A stretch of 64,000 bases of DNA from Cucumis sativus (GCF_000004075.3 NC_026660.2:15767837-15831836), one strand, 5' to 3'; shown: positions 45,333 to 58,302, numbered from the stretch's first letter. Notes: a model not told the origin generated them from the sequence alone. Program-made: numbers and translations.

Positions 45333-46055
45333 AAACGACACAAAAATAGCTATAAAACAAAACAATGAGAGAGTGAAGATATAGCAATAAAAGGACAGTG
45401 ATAAAAAAACAACAAAAATGATGTAGATTAAAAAATGAACCATACTCTTTTCAAATTTAATTTGAACTCTTCAAAAATTAAGATATGGACATAATATCAA
45501 AATCCTAATTGTTCATAGATCATTCAAATACAAAACTAAATGATTGAATTATTAGTTAAATTTCATCATATCAATTGGTAATTAATGAGAGTTCACATCC
45601 AAGGAACAGTTCAATCATTCCCTATGGCTTCTTTTTAATCTCTGGACCTATTGCTAATGAAATAAAGAAAATCCAGATACAACTTACTAAATATTTCTAT
45701 TCAATTCATTTAGATGCTACATTTATATATATATATATATATGATTCCTTGATCTAAATGCATTGAGGACTGACATAAAACTCATACTTGATGAATATTT
45801 GGAATGTTGATAAGTAAAGATTCTAAACTCTCCTAGATTCGTCATGCATTAAGGAGTCGATAAACCTTCACATTTTAAAGCATCCATCAACCAATGTTGC
45901 TCTGATTAAACTGGACTGGATTTGTCAAGAGATCTCCAACACCACTTTGAGCTCTATTTTGACAATCTATGGAGGGTGGTGGATGCATTGGATCACTCTA
46001 CTCTTGACTCCAGTTCTATGTCTAAATCAGCTCCCACATCAACTTGCCCAGTTTC
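45333..46055. other. Spacer and decayed MORF tail
   Basis: About 45885-46055 is recognisably the former C-terminal exon and 3' flank of the MORF copy upstream on the minus strand (compare 48470-48650), now behind a premature stop. The rest is AT-rich with a (TA)n tract near 45727. Confidence 0.6.
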
Positions 46056-47745
46056 TCAGTGTCTACCATACCGTGAAGGACTACGATTGTTTTGTTGTGT
46101 AACATTATGCCTAAACTGTGGTCTTGGGATGACCTTTCCATCAATAAACAAATCACCTGAAATTAACATGAATGATTCATACAAGCAAAACGAGCATTTG
46201 ACTTGAGATAACAACTGATTTCAATTTATATCAATTTGATCAAGTTGAAATGGGATCACCTCCGTAATCTTTGTTCGGAACATCTTGATATGAATCTGGA
46301 AAAACCCATCGAACACCTGGCAATTCTGTTTCATACGGAATGAAAAAGCTCAAATCAGTTGCCAATTCTATATTTTACATAAGCTAAAGCGAAATTATCA
46401 ATAACTAACGAAAATCACAAATGTGAAACCTTCACAGTTGTAACACAAGAACATTCAAACTAAAACCAGGTCAATTCTGAAGCAAACTTGGAAATAGAAA
46501 GAAAAAGATCACAAGCCATTCAAATATTATCTAGGAAGTTGCATCAAACGAATTGCGTGGTTGAGCTAAAAAAGTACTCTTTCTATCTTTAAATTTAATC
46601 CAAACACTAGCTAGTAGACACATTTCCAATATCTATAAGATGAAAAAAAAATTGATTCACATCACAAGACTCATTAGTGTTGTCAAACATTCATGGTGGT
46701 AACACACATATTATCAAACAAAAACTCAAGTCCATTCTACAGCAAACTTCAAAATAATTGGGAAAATTTCTTAGCGCTGTATTGGGTTTTGAAAACTAAG
46801 TTTATAAACGGTATCATTCTTTGTTTGCTATCTACTTTTAATAGTGTTTTCAAAATGCATAGTTTTGGCAACTAATTAAAGTAGTTTCTTAAAATACTTG
46901 TTCTACGTTTTAGAATTTGGCTGAAAATTCAAATTCAAATGGTAACCATGGTAGTAAAAACAAACATAACTTCAAAAAACAAAATGGTTACGAAATGGAT
47001 GCTTTTATCTTGTTTTGTGAGAACTTTCATCAAACACACTGCACGCTTGAGCTCAAAAGTACACTTTGAATGTTCACATTTAATCCAAATAATCAACACA
47101 ATGCAATAGATACATGATGAATCAAGGTTACTTATTCTAATCACAACACGAATAAGCAAAAAAACAATGAAGTATTACCTTTCATTTTCCGAGAAAGCTC
47201 TTCCGAAATCAATGCACCAAATCCAGTATACGTGGTAGTACAAACTGAGTATATTTTCTCCTTCGCCTCTTCCTCACTGAAAAATCAGAAGAAAGCAAAA
47301 ATCCTAAAATAACTAAAGAATAAAATCCGTGTTAAAACGATTTGTCTTCAATCCGATACCTTCCGACAACAGCGGCCAGAGTTTTGACATAAGAATTAAC
47401 CATCTCTTCCTCCGATGGTTTCGGGTCATTAGGAAAATCCAGCACTATCAGCCAGTGCTCGTAATCGCAGCCATCGTAGGGTATTGAATCTTTTGGAGGT
47501 CGCTTGCTCGAATTAGGAGAAGGATCGTTGAGTAGAGAGGATTCGGATTCCGAAGCCTTGCATCGAATAGGAAGATTAAATGAATTAGGGGTTATTTGAA
47601 CCTGTCTGTTGAGGAGAGGAAAAGCGAAACGCAGGCGAGAAGAAATAGGAGATGGAAGTAAGAAGGAAGAAGAAGATGATGAAGATGAAGAGAGGCTTCG
47701 GCTAAGAACAGTGAATAATGTGCGCCGAGTGGCTGAGGACGCCAT
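46056..47745 (-). CDS. MORF/RIP organelle RNA-editing factor, copy 1 (short tail)
   Basis: Four exons: 47745-47360, 47276-47179, 46325-46260, 46156-46056. All have GT-AG borders and matching phases, giving about 216 residues. A serine-rich transit peptide ([17 protein letters not shown]) leads into the conserved MORF box ([71 protein letters not shown]). MORFs pair with PPR proteins to edit plastid or mitochondrial C residues to U. The sequence is closest to MORF2-like plastid members as I recall them. Compared with copy 2, the last exon has diverged and ends at TGA after RYGRH, removing an Arg/Gln-rich tail of about 60 residues. The MORF box is whole, so it may still work. Confidence 0.8.
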
Positions 47746-48475
47746 TGTTGAAAGCAGTAGGGTCTCTGATGAGTTGGGATTTAAGAGAGGTCTGGGAAAA
47801 TGAAGGAAAGTACACTATACGTCGTCGTTTTCGACATATAAAACTGTTCTTCTCTTACAAAATCTCTCTCAATTTTCAAAATAAAAACGTTCATATTCGT
47901 TAATTCAAGATATTTACACAAATTTAAAGTTACAAAAATATTTTTAAAATGTAAAAAGGGAATTTAGAATTAATTTTGGATCTACTAAATCATGAAATTA
48001 TTCATTTTGAAAAATGGTAATATAAAAAAATGTATAGAGAGTAAAAAGTTATTCTACTATAAAGCAAATTATTGAGATAAAAGTTTGCTAACCATTAAAA
48101 TTCCAAGGGATAAATGCTTCTTTGTTTTGTTCAGTAAAACACTACTTTCCTTTAAAAGCTTTTAAATTCTATCATCTGAAGCCATGGTCCAAAAATTTGA
48201 CAAGTCAAAAATAAATTATAAAGTTTATCACTAATAAATTTTTAGCAAAAAGTCCGCCCAATTTCTTAAGTTCCTGCTTTCAGAACAACCCGAAAGTGAA
48301 GATGGCGAAGATTCAGAATCGAACCATAATTTTTTCAAATTTATAGTTTGAATCATTAAAAAATTCAGATATTGTCACAACATCACTAACTTAGAATCTT
48401 TAAAATCAAAGTCCCCAGAATTCATAGATCATATAAACTAAAAAATATATATACACATTTTTTAAAAAGCATCCA

Positions 48476-50699
48476 TCAATCAGTGTTGCTCCGATTAAAC
48501 TCGCCTGGATTTGTCGAGAAATCTCCAATACCACTTTGAACTCTATTTTGACCATCCATGGAGGGTGGTGGCTGCATTGGATCACTCTGATTTTGACCCC
48601 AGTTCTGTCTCTGAATCGGTTGTCTCCGATCAACTTGCATAGTTTCTCGCCGTCTATCATACCGTGGACGAGGCCTGTTTCTACCAGGTTGTTGTGGCCT
48701 ATCATGGTACCTATATTGCGGTCTTGGGATGACCTTTCCATCAATAAACAAGTCACCTGAAATTAACACAAATGATTCATAAAAGCAAAATAAGCATCTG
48801 ACTTCAGATATCAAGGCGTTTCAATGTATATCAATTCAATCGAGTTAAAGGCGCAATCACCTCCGTAATCTTTGTTCGGAACGTCAAGATATGAATCTGG
48901 TAAAACCCATAGAACACCTGGCAATTCTGTTTCATCCAGAATGAAAAGCTTAGATCAGATGCCAATTCTATATACAAAGGCTAAAGCAAAAGTATCAATC
49001 AATAACACAAATCATAAATGACAAACCTTCACAGTTGTAAAACAAAAATGACCAAACTAAAATCGGGTTGATTCTGAAGAAAACTTGAAAATAGAAAGGA
49101 AAAATCCTAAGCAATTCAAATATTATCTAGGAAGCTTCATAAAAAGCATCACGTTCTTGAGCTAAATAAGCACTCTTTCACTCTTCAATTTTAATCCAAA
49201 AAACTAAACACAGATTTGATTCATATCACAAGACTCGTTAATTTTGTTGTTTACAAAAGGCTGCTTTATACAACAAAGTACAAAGGATCACAACATAATA
49301 CAAATGCCAAGCCTTCATGGTGGTAATACAGATATTATCAAACTAAAACTCGAGTCAATATACAGCAAACTTCAAAATAGATGGGAAAATTTCTTAGGCC
49401 TCCATTTGGGTTTTGAAATTAAGCTTATAAACACTACTTCTACTTATTGTTGTCTTTTTTGCTATCTAATTCTTAGTGGTGTTTTCAAAATACGTAGTTT
49501 TGGTGACTAATTGGAGTAGTTTCTTAAAAGACTTGCACTTCATTTTAGACTTTGGCTGAGAATTCAAACTCAAATGGTAACCATGGTAAAGAAATGGTAG
49601 GAAGAGAATGATAATCTAAGAAATGCAGACATGACACTTAGACACTCCCATATCGAACACTTGTTAGTGAGCCAAAATGTGTTAGACATGCATAAAATAC
49701 ATATGGAGCAGAGTAAAAGAACACAGATTTATGACAATAATACTAAAAACACACACACATGTATGCATAAAACACTCGTTGAGCATACATAGAACTAATT
49801 TCTATCTTTTAAGCATGTAATGCATTAACCTTGTTATGGCATGCCCTAGACTTTTAAGAAATGACTTATTGCCATGTATCCATGTCTTGTATCCCTATTA
49901 GTGCTTTTCGAAACATAATTTTCAAAAACTAAATGAATGAATTCGTTTTATCTAATTTTTTAGAACTTTGATCAAACACATTGAGTGCTTGAGCTGCTCA
50001 AAACTACACTTTCAATCTTCAATTGTAGTCCAAATACTCAACACAATTCCAATATCTACAACGAGAATAAATCAGATTCCCAAGGCTCCTCAATCTAATC
50101 ATAACACGAATAAGCCATGAAACTATTACCTTTCACTTTGTAAGAAAGCTCTTCCGAAATCAATGCACCAAACCCAGTATACGTAGTTGTACTAACCGAG
50201 TATATTTTCTTCTTCGCCTCTTCCTCACTGAAAATCAGAAAAAAAACGAAAACCCTAAAATAACTAAAGAACAAAAGCCGTTTTATAATAATTTGTTTTC
50301 AATCCGATACCTTCCAACAACAGCAGCTAGAGTTTTGACATAAGTATTAACCATCTCTTCCTCCGATGGTTTCGGGTCATTAGGAAACTCCAGCACTATC
50401 AGCCAGTGCTCGTAATCGCAGCCATCGAGAAGTATCGTCTCTTTCGGAGGTCGATTGCTCCAATTAGGAGACGGGTCGTTGAGTGGAGAGTAGCCGGATC
50501 CGGAAGCCTTGAATCGAATTGGAAGATTGAATGATGCAGGGATTATTTGATCCTGTCTGTTGAGGAGAGGAAAAGCAAATCGCAGGCGAGAAGAAATAGG
50601 AGGAGATGGAAGTAAAAAGGAAGAAGAAGATGATGAAGATGAAGAAATGCTTCGGCTAAGAACAGTGAATAACGTGCGCCGAGTAGCTGAGGACGCCAT
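48476..50699 (-). CDS. MORF/RIP organelle RNA-editing factor, copy 2 (intact)
   Basis: Four exons: 50699-50311, 50227-50130, 48926-48861, 48756-48476, with consistent phases, giving about 277 residues. A Ser-rich transit peptide is followed by the MORF box ([47 protein letters not shown]) and a basic tail ([18 protein letters not shown], then Gln/Asn-rich sequence) ending FNRSNTD. It is a tandem paralog of copy 1, same strand, about 730 bp apart coding end to coding start. Intron 2 is about 350 bp longer than in copy 1, mostly from extra sequence at about 49610-49930. Plastid MORF2-like identity is likely but not certain. The upstream ATG frame to 50819 is 5' UTR. Confidence 0.88.
49600..49935. 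repeat. Extra sequence in MORF copy 2 intron 2, probable insertion
   Basis: The flanks align with intron 2 of copy 1 (aatggtaaccatggta on the left, ttgatcaaacacattg-like on the right), but this block has no counterpart there. It contains gacacttagacactcccatatcg. No terminal repeats were identified, so the class is unknown. Confidence 0.5.
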
Positions 50700-50907
50700 T
50701 GTTGAGAGCTTGACGGTAGCTGAATGAGACAGTAGGGTTTTTGGTCGATGAGATTTTAGAGAGGTTTGGGGAAATGAAGGACGGTACAGTATACGGCGAC
50801 GTTTTAGGAATATAAACAAAAAAAAATATAGATTTAGACCATCAATAGTCTATTAACTACGTGATTATATCAACTTAAATTGTAAATTTAGCAATTAGAT
50901 TTAAAAT

Positions 50908-51094
50908 AATTAAAGATATAGCAACATTTTAAAAAATTTGCAAACATAGCAAAATTTGACAAATTCTGTCAATGATATGAGTCTATCAACGATAGACCAT
51001 GTTGCAAATATTGGTCTATCACTGATAGATTATAGGAAGTGTATCAGCGATGTTATATTTGTAATTTTTTTAAAATTTTGCTATATCCTTAATT
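50908..51094. mobile_element. MITE-like element, second copy
   Basis: The left end aattaaagatatagcaac and right end (inverse aattaaggatatagcaaa) match the element at 37984-38200. The centre again has gatagacc and ggtctatcactgatag. At 187 bp it is 30 bp shorter than the other copy. Confidence 0.65.
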
Positions 51095-51943
51095 AAAATG
51101 ATTATTCATTCCAATTTTGTATTATTTTTTAGTAAAATAATTTTTTTAAAAAAATTATATAAGAGTGAGTGAGATTATAGGAATTGTTTAATTATATTTA
51201 TAGACACTGAACTTGTTACATATATTATATATTATTAGATGAAAATTGCATACGAGGACAAAAACATTTATAAAAATATATAGTCTATAACACCTATTTT
51301 TATCATATTAGGAATATGAAAAAATTAGTGATATTAAATAGTTATAGAGTTATCCATTTTTAAATTTACAATTTAAAAAATGCATGACATGAGTTTATTA
51401 TCATAATTTTTTGTTGCTACTTTTTCAAGTGTCCCCTTTTCAAATATTCGATTTGTCTTGCAAACTAAATCGTCTTCAACCTCGAACCAACATTGGTTTC
51501 TTAAAAAATGGACTATTTTGATGCTTTAATGTTCATTTACACTTGTTAACTTTTACGACTTCTCTTTTAAACAAAACCTCGAAGAGCTCAACTTTTATAA
51601 TTGCAAACCGTAATTATAGCACCAAATTTGAAGAATGTTACTGCAATTTGCTTTTAAAAATTGAAGTAAAAAAAAAACTGATTTGCTTTATAACTCTGTA
51701 GAGAGAGGATTTCATAACGAGTAGTTCAAAACATGCATAATTTTTTATAATACTGAAGAGCCCAAGAAACAACATAACCAAAGCTATAGTTAAGTACTCA
51801 TACATATACTTTATACATACATACATACATATATATATAGTGCAGTTAAATATATACTCAACTGCAGGCTCGTAGTTACCTAAATTTGTTTATTTATGTA
51901 TTACAAGCATCCATCCCTTTACTTTTAGATCAGAAAAGCAAAG
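51095..51943. other. AT-rich spacer; no gene seen
   Basis: Contains a (catacata)n microsatellite near 51815-51838 and otherwise unstructured A/T-rich DNA. Confidence 0.4.
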
Positions 51944-52240
51944 CTATTTCCGTTTTGCATACGAACGCCAAGTTGTTATCACGATCCCGCCGCGGGTTTT
52001 GGCCAAATGATCAGAAGTCACCACTGCCCCCTGTTTCTCTTTCGTCTTCGAAGGTGGTTGCTCGGCCACCTTACGCGGTGGCTGCATCTGAGCTGGCCTC
52101 ATCTCCGTTGCCGCCACTACCCTTCTACCGCCCGTTGTCGAGGCTCGACCGAAGAATTTGTCAATCAGTTTGAATCCTTCAATCCCAATCCGCGCCAGGT
52201 TAGCATCAGTATCTATAATTTCTCTCTCTCTCCTACCCAT
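51944..52240 (-). CDS. Small plant protein of unknown function, paralog 1
   Basis: A single-exon frame of 98 residues, basic and proline-rich, without signal peptide or membrane segment. Key parts are IGIEGFKLIDKFFGRAST, a middle PPRKVAEQPPSKTKEKQ, and an end VITTWRSYAKRK. It aligns along its whole length with the protein at 57931-58218, while spacing and silent sites differ. That conservation pattern supports real coding. A TATA box lies about 75 bp upstream. I do not recognise a named family, and no catalytic motif is visible. Confidence 0.7.
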   Translation of the reverse strand: MGRREREIIDTDANLARIGIEGFKLIDKFFGRASTTGGRRVVAATEMRPAQMQPPRKVAEQPPSKTKEKQGAVVTSDHLAKTRGGIVITTWRSYAKRK

Positions 52241-52313
52241 AATTCCCGAAGATTAAGAAAAAAAAAGGAATTTGTTTTGGAATGGGTTGTGAAGCTTCGT
52301 TTGGTTTTTGGTG

Positions 52314-52325
52314 CATTATATAGTA
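52314..52325 (-). promoter_or_regulatory. TATA box of small-protein paralog 1
   Basis: Minus-strand ctactatataatgc lies about 75-85 bp before the ATG. The segment between TATA and ATG shares ggtttttggtgc and gaagcttc words with the same region of paralog 2. Confidence 0.6.
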
Positions 52326-52329
52326 GTTT

Positions 52330-54712
52330 TGGTGGCCCCCATAGCAGTAATTTAAAAATGGTAATAAAAGAATTAGGCCGAGGAATGAACTCTTGATGGG
52401 AATTTGATTGAATTTCTTTATAATAACAATGTTTCTTTTTTCTCTTTTTCAAAAGTGATTTAGGGTTGGAAGAAATCAATTAAATGTTTTAAGCTTTCAT
52501 AACCTATTAATTTATCCATTTATTAGACTTCGTTAAAAATTGTATATTAATTTAGACATTTCAATTAATTGATAAAATTGTAAGTTTTTTAAAGTAAAAT
52601 ACAGAGAGTTTGAAATGATTAAAATTATAATGCGATATTTATATTTAAGCATGGTGATTGAAATGAATATTATGTTAGGCATTATAAAATTAGTCATATA
52701 TATGGGGAAAGGGATTGGGAATATTTAGGGGTAACTTTTAGCTGTTTTTAAAGATTAATTAAGTTATTAAAAACTGATTTTTAGAGGAATGATTAATAAT
52801 TTATTACAACAACGTAACATAGCATTAAACTTGTTTTATAATAAACACTAAAAAGGGTGTTCAAAAGGAATTTTGCAAATTGTTCTAAAGGAAGATAAAG
52901 ATACTTTTAGATTGTAAAAAAAAATGATTAAAGAAACAATTAGGATTAAGATTAGGAAGATATTTGGTTTGTTAGAGAGTAAAATAATGGATTTTAATTT
53001 CGTTAAAGGGATTAGGAATATTTGGGGGTGACTTTCTAGGGATGTTATTTGTTTTATTTTTTTATAATATAAAATATAGTTTTGGAGCACTTAAGATATA
53101 TATATACACAGAGGAGTATTTTAAAAAATAGAAGCAACATATTTAGAAAATGAAAAAAGTCACATGTCCAAAAAAATTCTCAAAATGCTTAAATTTAGTT
53201 TTTTTTTTTCTTTATTAGATTATTAGATGATCATTTAAATTTTGTTGTCATGTAGAGAGAGAATTTCAGGGCGAGAGTAGTTCAAAACAAACATAAGATT
53301 TTTGTCACGATATTTTATATTTGTCACACAATTTAAACAACCACATAACATTTTTTTAAAAAAATAGATATTGTATATTTGGTACACAATTTTTAACCAA
53401 ATAATTGTTTGAAAAAAATTAATTACAGAAAAATAGAAAATGACCATTGAAAGAAGAAGAAAAAAGACTGCAGAGGAGAAGAAAGACGATGAAAAGTAAA
53501 AATATTGTCGAAGATCATAAGGAATAGAGAATAGATGAAAAATATATAAAACATGACATGAATAAATCGAAAAGAAGATGAAAAAATCGGAAAGAAGAGA
53601 AAAATCAAAATTGAAAAATCGTTATAAACTAGTAAGGGCAAATGTGAAATTTTGAAAAAGAAAAATTAGCATTAATAGGTTTTTCTTAAATTGTTATATA
53701 AGATATAAATATTTGGTCGTTTTATTCTATTTATGAAAATTAACTATATATATATATATACATTTTGCTAAATTATATATGTTTTAAACATATAAGTCGA
53801 AATAAACATAACTCAATTATTTGATTTATAACCTAAGTTAATCTTGATTGTGGAGCTTTATCGGCCCGATAAACTCAAGTTGTAGACTTCCACCTATAGA
53901 CAGAAAAACCCAACTTTTATAAATGTAAGTTTTTGTGCCAATGATTGATTAGATTATCAAATAATTATAAAATAGAACGGGAAAAAATCTTGATAAACCT
54001 TTTCTATAAATACATCATTATAACCTAAATCTTAGCTTTAACGTACTCTCACTTTTCAACTTAAGCATTGGAATATGTATGACAATTACTGTATGTGCAT
54101 TTCAATTTAATTAGTACTTCATTAATAAATGTCACAATTTTTCGATTAAGACAACAAATTTTATTTAAATTTAATTTTTAAGATTCACGATATTTTGTTT
54201 TTCTTTTATTAAATACTCAGGTGTTTAAGACTTATTAATTAAATTAAAATGATTATGAAATTTGGAATTGTAAACTTCAATTATAATAGTACGATAAATC
54301 ATAAAATTCAATGTTATAAGTTCCATTAATTTTTAAAACATTTTGATATATGTATAAAAACTAAATTGAAATTATTATCAAACAGATTCTAAATTAATAA
54401 TTTTTTAAGGGGTTTATAGAAAAAGAAAAAAAGCAGTGTGGAATTGAAGTTTCGTAGTGAGTAGAAAAAAAAGGTGAGTCTTCCATTCAATGTTCAAATT
54501 GGGTCGGCAAAGGTTCGTTCTTTTTGTCTCTTTTTTCTCAAAGGAATAATAATCCTTTTGGTGTTTAAAGACGTCATAGTGGTGACGACCACACTCATTT
54601 TGCTCTCTATTTTCTAGATTTTCCACCATATATTTAGTTATATCATTTTATTTTTTATTATCTCTCACTTACTTTCAACTCATTTCTATAGATCTACTGT
54701 CTGTCATCTTTA
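52330..54712. other. AT-rich intergenic DNA; no gene seen
   Basis: Only short chance frames in A/T-rich sequence, plus a (ta)n tract near 53745. Confidence 0.4.
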
Positions 54713-55057
54713 ATGATATATGTCGTTCGCTATGTATGTTCATCGCGATCTTTGTTCAGATCCACGATCCAACGTTCCGTCCATAATATGAATATGTTAG
54801 AATTGCACAAGAAGTTTTGTTTAAAGAAAAGCACCTTGACATCCAATCTTGCTAAACAATTTGACGTTGTTCTTGTGAGCATTGATCCACCCAATAGAGC
54901 ATCAAACACTTTTTGTAAGAATTGTAAGCTCCCTGGTCATAAATTTATTGATTGTCCTAAAATAAAGATTCCTTCATATATGAAAACTAAAAAAAATACA
55001 GTTAAGAAAAGAATATACAGAATAATATCGATTAAAGATACTCTAAATGTCCAATAA
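54713..55057 (+). CDS. ORF with a CCHC zinc knuckle, probably a gag-derived remnant
   Basis: A 114-codon frame. Residues 68-81 read CKNCKLPGHKFIDC, the CX2CX4HX4C zinc knuckle of retroviral-type nucleocapsids and some plant RNA-binding proteins. Upstream, LELHKKFCLKKSTLTSNLA resembles the region just before the knuckle in copia gag. The C-terminus is lysine-rich. No start context, intron or neighbouring pol was found. A fragment of a copia gag is the simplest reading; a small single-knuckle host protein is the alternative. Confidence 0.4.
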   Translation: MIYVVRYVCSSRSLFRSTIQRSVHNMNMLELHKKFCLKKSTLTSNLAKQFDVVLVSIDPPNRASNTFCKNCKLPGHKFIDCPKIKIPSYMKTKKNTVKKRIYRIISIKDTLNVQ

Positions 55058-57930
55058 TATATTTGGTTAATTTTTCAAAAGTTTTGATTTGGTTCACATA
55101 ATCATTCCTCACAATAGTTTGTTATTATTGATTGATTTTTTAAAAGTGTGTATGCTTTAATTTGTTTTTTTAAATTCATTTGTGATTGTCTTCATCTAGT
55201 TGCCCATTGGTAAGAGGTATTAGAAATTTGAATCATTCGCTTCCACGTCTTGTATTAAACTAAAAGAAAAAATTATTTGTAACAAAAAGACAATATGTAA
55301 TACTTCGAAGATTTATATATGTCATTGAATAAAAACTCGTAGATTAGTATGAATGCAATAAAATCACGTATGGATTATTTGACATATATATGGATACGTA
55401 CTCACGTGCCTAGCTAGGATGATTTTTTTTCTTTGTTTACTTTTTCACATGTACGGAAAGGGAGATGGATGGTATCCAAAAAGAGTATAAATATATACAT
55501 AGATAATTTATGTATGGGAATAGCTTTATTCGTATTTATCCATGGGGTGTTAGACAATGAAATAGGTATTTTTTTTATATATATACACATTAGACAAGAA
55601 GAAAATGAATCAATTATATTTAATTTCAAAGTAATTTAGAACAATTTACTACGAAAATACTCTTCAAATTCATTATCTCAATTTTATAATAATAATAATA
55701 ATTATTGATGATTGCTTGATAAAAAAAAATAGTCAAAACGAGACTATCTAAATTAGCTTTATCGCTGAGTTGTTTGTGTTTTTTCGAATTTTTCAAATAT
55801 TGTAATTCATGTTTAATTAATTAATTAATTAAAGCATTTAAATGAGATCGTTCATTTTACTTTATAAAGTATTTGAAGCGACTAAAATGTAGATCTAACA
55901 ATTGAGTGTAAAAGGAAATATTATCCAATAATAAATTCTTAAAATATATAATGAAAAATATTTGATCCAATAATGGAATTTTAGAGTAAAACAATAGGGT
56001 AAATCAGTATTTTCATGAACATATTCGTTCAAGAAAATGAATTTTATTGTGTGGGTTTTAGATATGTGAATAATTTTGTTGACTAATTAGGATTAATTCC
56101 AGTATTTTCTTGGCTTGTCAAAACTATTTATTTTCTTTTTATTTAGAGCAGCAAAATAAATGAAAGATTCTTCCAATTAATTTGTGATATATATGGGATT
56201 GTTGATGAGTTGAAATTCACACCCAAAATTCTCTTGACCAACAAAAAAAACCCATCTCAAGTTTAAAAGCTTTCATATTCTCACTAAGTTAATTAAAACT
56301 TTTAAATGTCAAGAATTAGGAAAAGTTTTTATTCCTTGTAGAGAATAAAAAGAAATCAATTGTTGTTGGTTTACAAGCAACACTAAACTAATAAACATTG
56401 AATTACATGTATGTTAAAAATGTTGTAATTAAAATTTTAATTTATGAATTTTGTGCTATTAGAATATTGAAGTTTGAAAAAACTTTCGATTTTAGGTGGG
56501 AGGTATGTTATTGATATATATAAGTTTTCTCGTAAGAAAAAGAATAATTAATTTATTAGATGTAAAATTAAATTTCCCTTTAATGAAATCAAATATTGAA
56601 TAGGTTAATTATTTATTATTCTATTAAACATAACCTTTAAAATTAAAGAATTTGTTGACATGAAATTGAATATTTAAAATATAATAAACATAAATTAAAA
56701 AGTTAAATTTACACTTTTTTTTTACCGACCATGTATATAGTCAACATAATTGATAGAGTAATAAGTAAGTATATAACCAACATGAATTCATGTCACACTT
56801 ACATGAACCGGAGACTGTAGGTCTCAAATTCAATTTCTTCTTATACCCTAGTTATATTATAATATTTTTTTAAAAAAATCAAATATATATAATCATTGAA
56901 TAAGAAATTTCGAGAGCAATCACAAGTTGCCACATCATTTATTAAATTAATGGTGAAAAGTGCAAATAATTGAATTTGGAACTAATTAAAAAATTGATAT
57001 GTATCCCAAATTCAAATTGAAAATATAAATTGGTTAATTTCGATAATGACCCATGTTTTCATCATAACCGTTAGATCAAATTAATTACTTTGGTTCAATT
57101 AAATATTATTTACTTGGACTATGTTCAGTTAATTCTGATTGAAGCTCCTTTGAAAATACAAGTTTTCTTCCAATACTTTAACTTCAAGAACATCACATGC
57201 TCCGCTTCATACAAATCAAGCGTAAGCAAAATCAAATTCTAGAAATCGAACCGTATCGCATCAAATTAACGAAAATACAACATCAACTCTAGTTCAACTC
57301 CACTAATCAAATTTCTCATGAAATTTCGTGCGAACAATAACTATTCAAAAATTGTAAATATATCAAAGTTTATTACGATGGATTAAACGATACGCGTTTA
57401 GACTTTAATTGAATTTGAATTTGAGATTAGGTTATAATATTTAAATTCTTAAACTTTCCTCCAATTATGAACTTTTAGAAACGAATAGTTCAACAATTTA
57501 ACTACATTTCAACCTTAGATAATATTACAAAAATACTTTAAAGTCTATGCATCCAATAGCTCCATATCATAATTCAAAACTTCTAAAAAATTAATGTATA
57601 TAAATTCAAAATTTTGTATCTTATAAAACTTTTGACTGAATTAAAACACACAATAAAATTTTCAAAATCTTGAAACAACTGGATTTGTAATTTAACAGAA
57701 ATAATATTATAACACAAAGCTATTGTCTAATTGATGTGTTTCTTTCTTTGTAGAGGAAGAGAAGAGATATACTGTTAGAGATTTCATAAGTAGTAAATCA
57801 AATATATTTCTTAACTTATTGATATACTACATAGCAAACCAAGAAAGCAAACTAGAGCTGTACTTTATGATATATATATACTATGACCACCAAGTAGTTC
57901 TAGTTTCTAGAGGTTGTACAAAGCTAAAAT
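55058..57930. other. AT-rich intergenic DNA; no gene seen
   Basis: No supported frame, RNA gene or repeat boundary recognised. Small tandem words such as (ttaa)n near 55812 occur. Confidence 0.4.
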
Positions 57931-58218
57931 TCATTTTGCATACGGACGCCAAGTTGTTATCACGGTTCCGCCGCCATGTTTAGCCACTTGATCGGAGGTC
58001 ACGGCGGCCACGGGTTTTTCCTTCCTTATCCTTGGAGGCTGCTCCGCCTTACGTGGTGGTTGCGGCAAAGCTGGCCTTGCCGTCTTCGCCGCCACCCGTC
58101 TCGCCCCTGTGGACGATGCTCGACCAAAGTATTCATCAATTATTTGGAACCCCTCTCTCCCAATCTTCGCCAGGTCACCACGAGAACCCCTAATTTCTCT
58201 TTCTCTCAGAAATCCCAT
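57931..58218 (-). CDS. Small plant protein of unknown function, paralog 2
   Basis: A single-exon frame of 95 residues starting MGFLREREIRG. It shares with paralog 1 the blocks LAKIGREGFQIIDEYFGRAS, QPPRKAEQPP, VTSDQVAK and VITTWRPYAK at the C-terminus. The middle is proline/lysine-rich and variable. It is on the same strand as paralog 1, about 5.7 kb away. A TATA box lies about 86 bp upstream. The preserved end blocks suggest a short binding motif at each terminus, but the function is unknown. Confidence 0.72.
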   Translation of the reverse strand: MGFLREREIRGSRGDLAKIGREGFQIIDEYFGRASSTGARRVAAKTARPALPQPPRKAEQPPRIRKEKPVAAVTSDQVAKHGGGTVITTWRPYAK

Positions 58219-58302
58219 GATTTTGGTAGGAAAAAAAGAGAGAGATATGTTATTCTTTATTGCTTGGTTGGGTTTGTGAAGCTTTCATCTTTGGTTTGCC
58301 TT

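Noticed and set aside
47609..47803. Plus-strand frames opposite MORF exon 1
   Set aside because: They are antisense shadows of the serine-rich transit peptide repeat.
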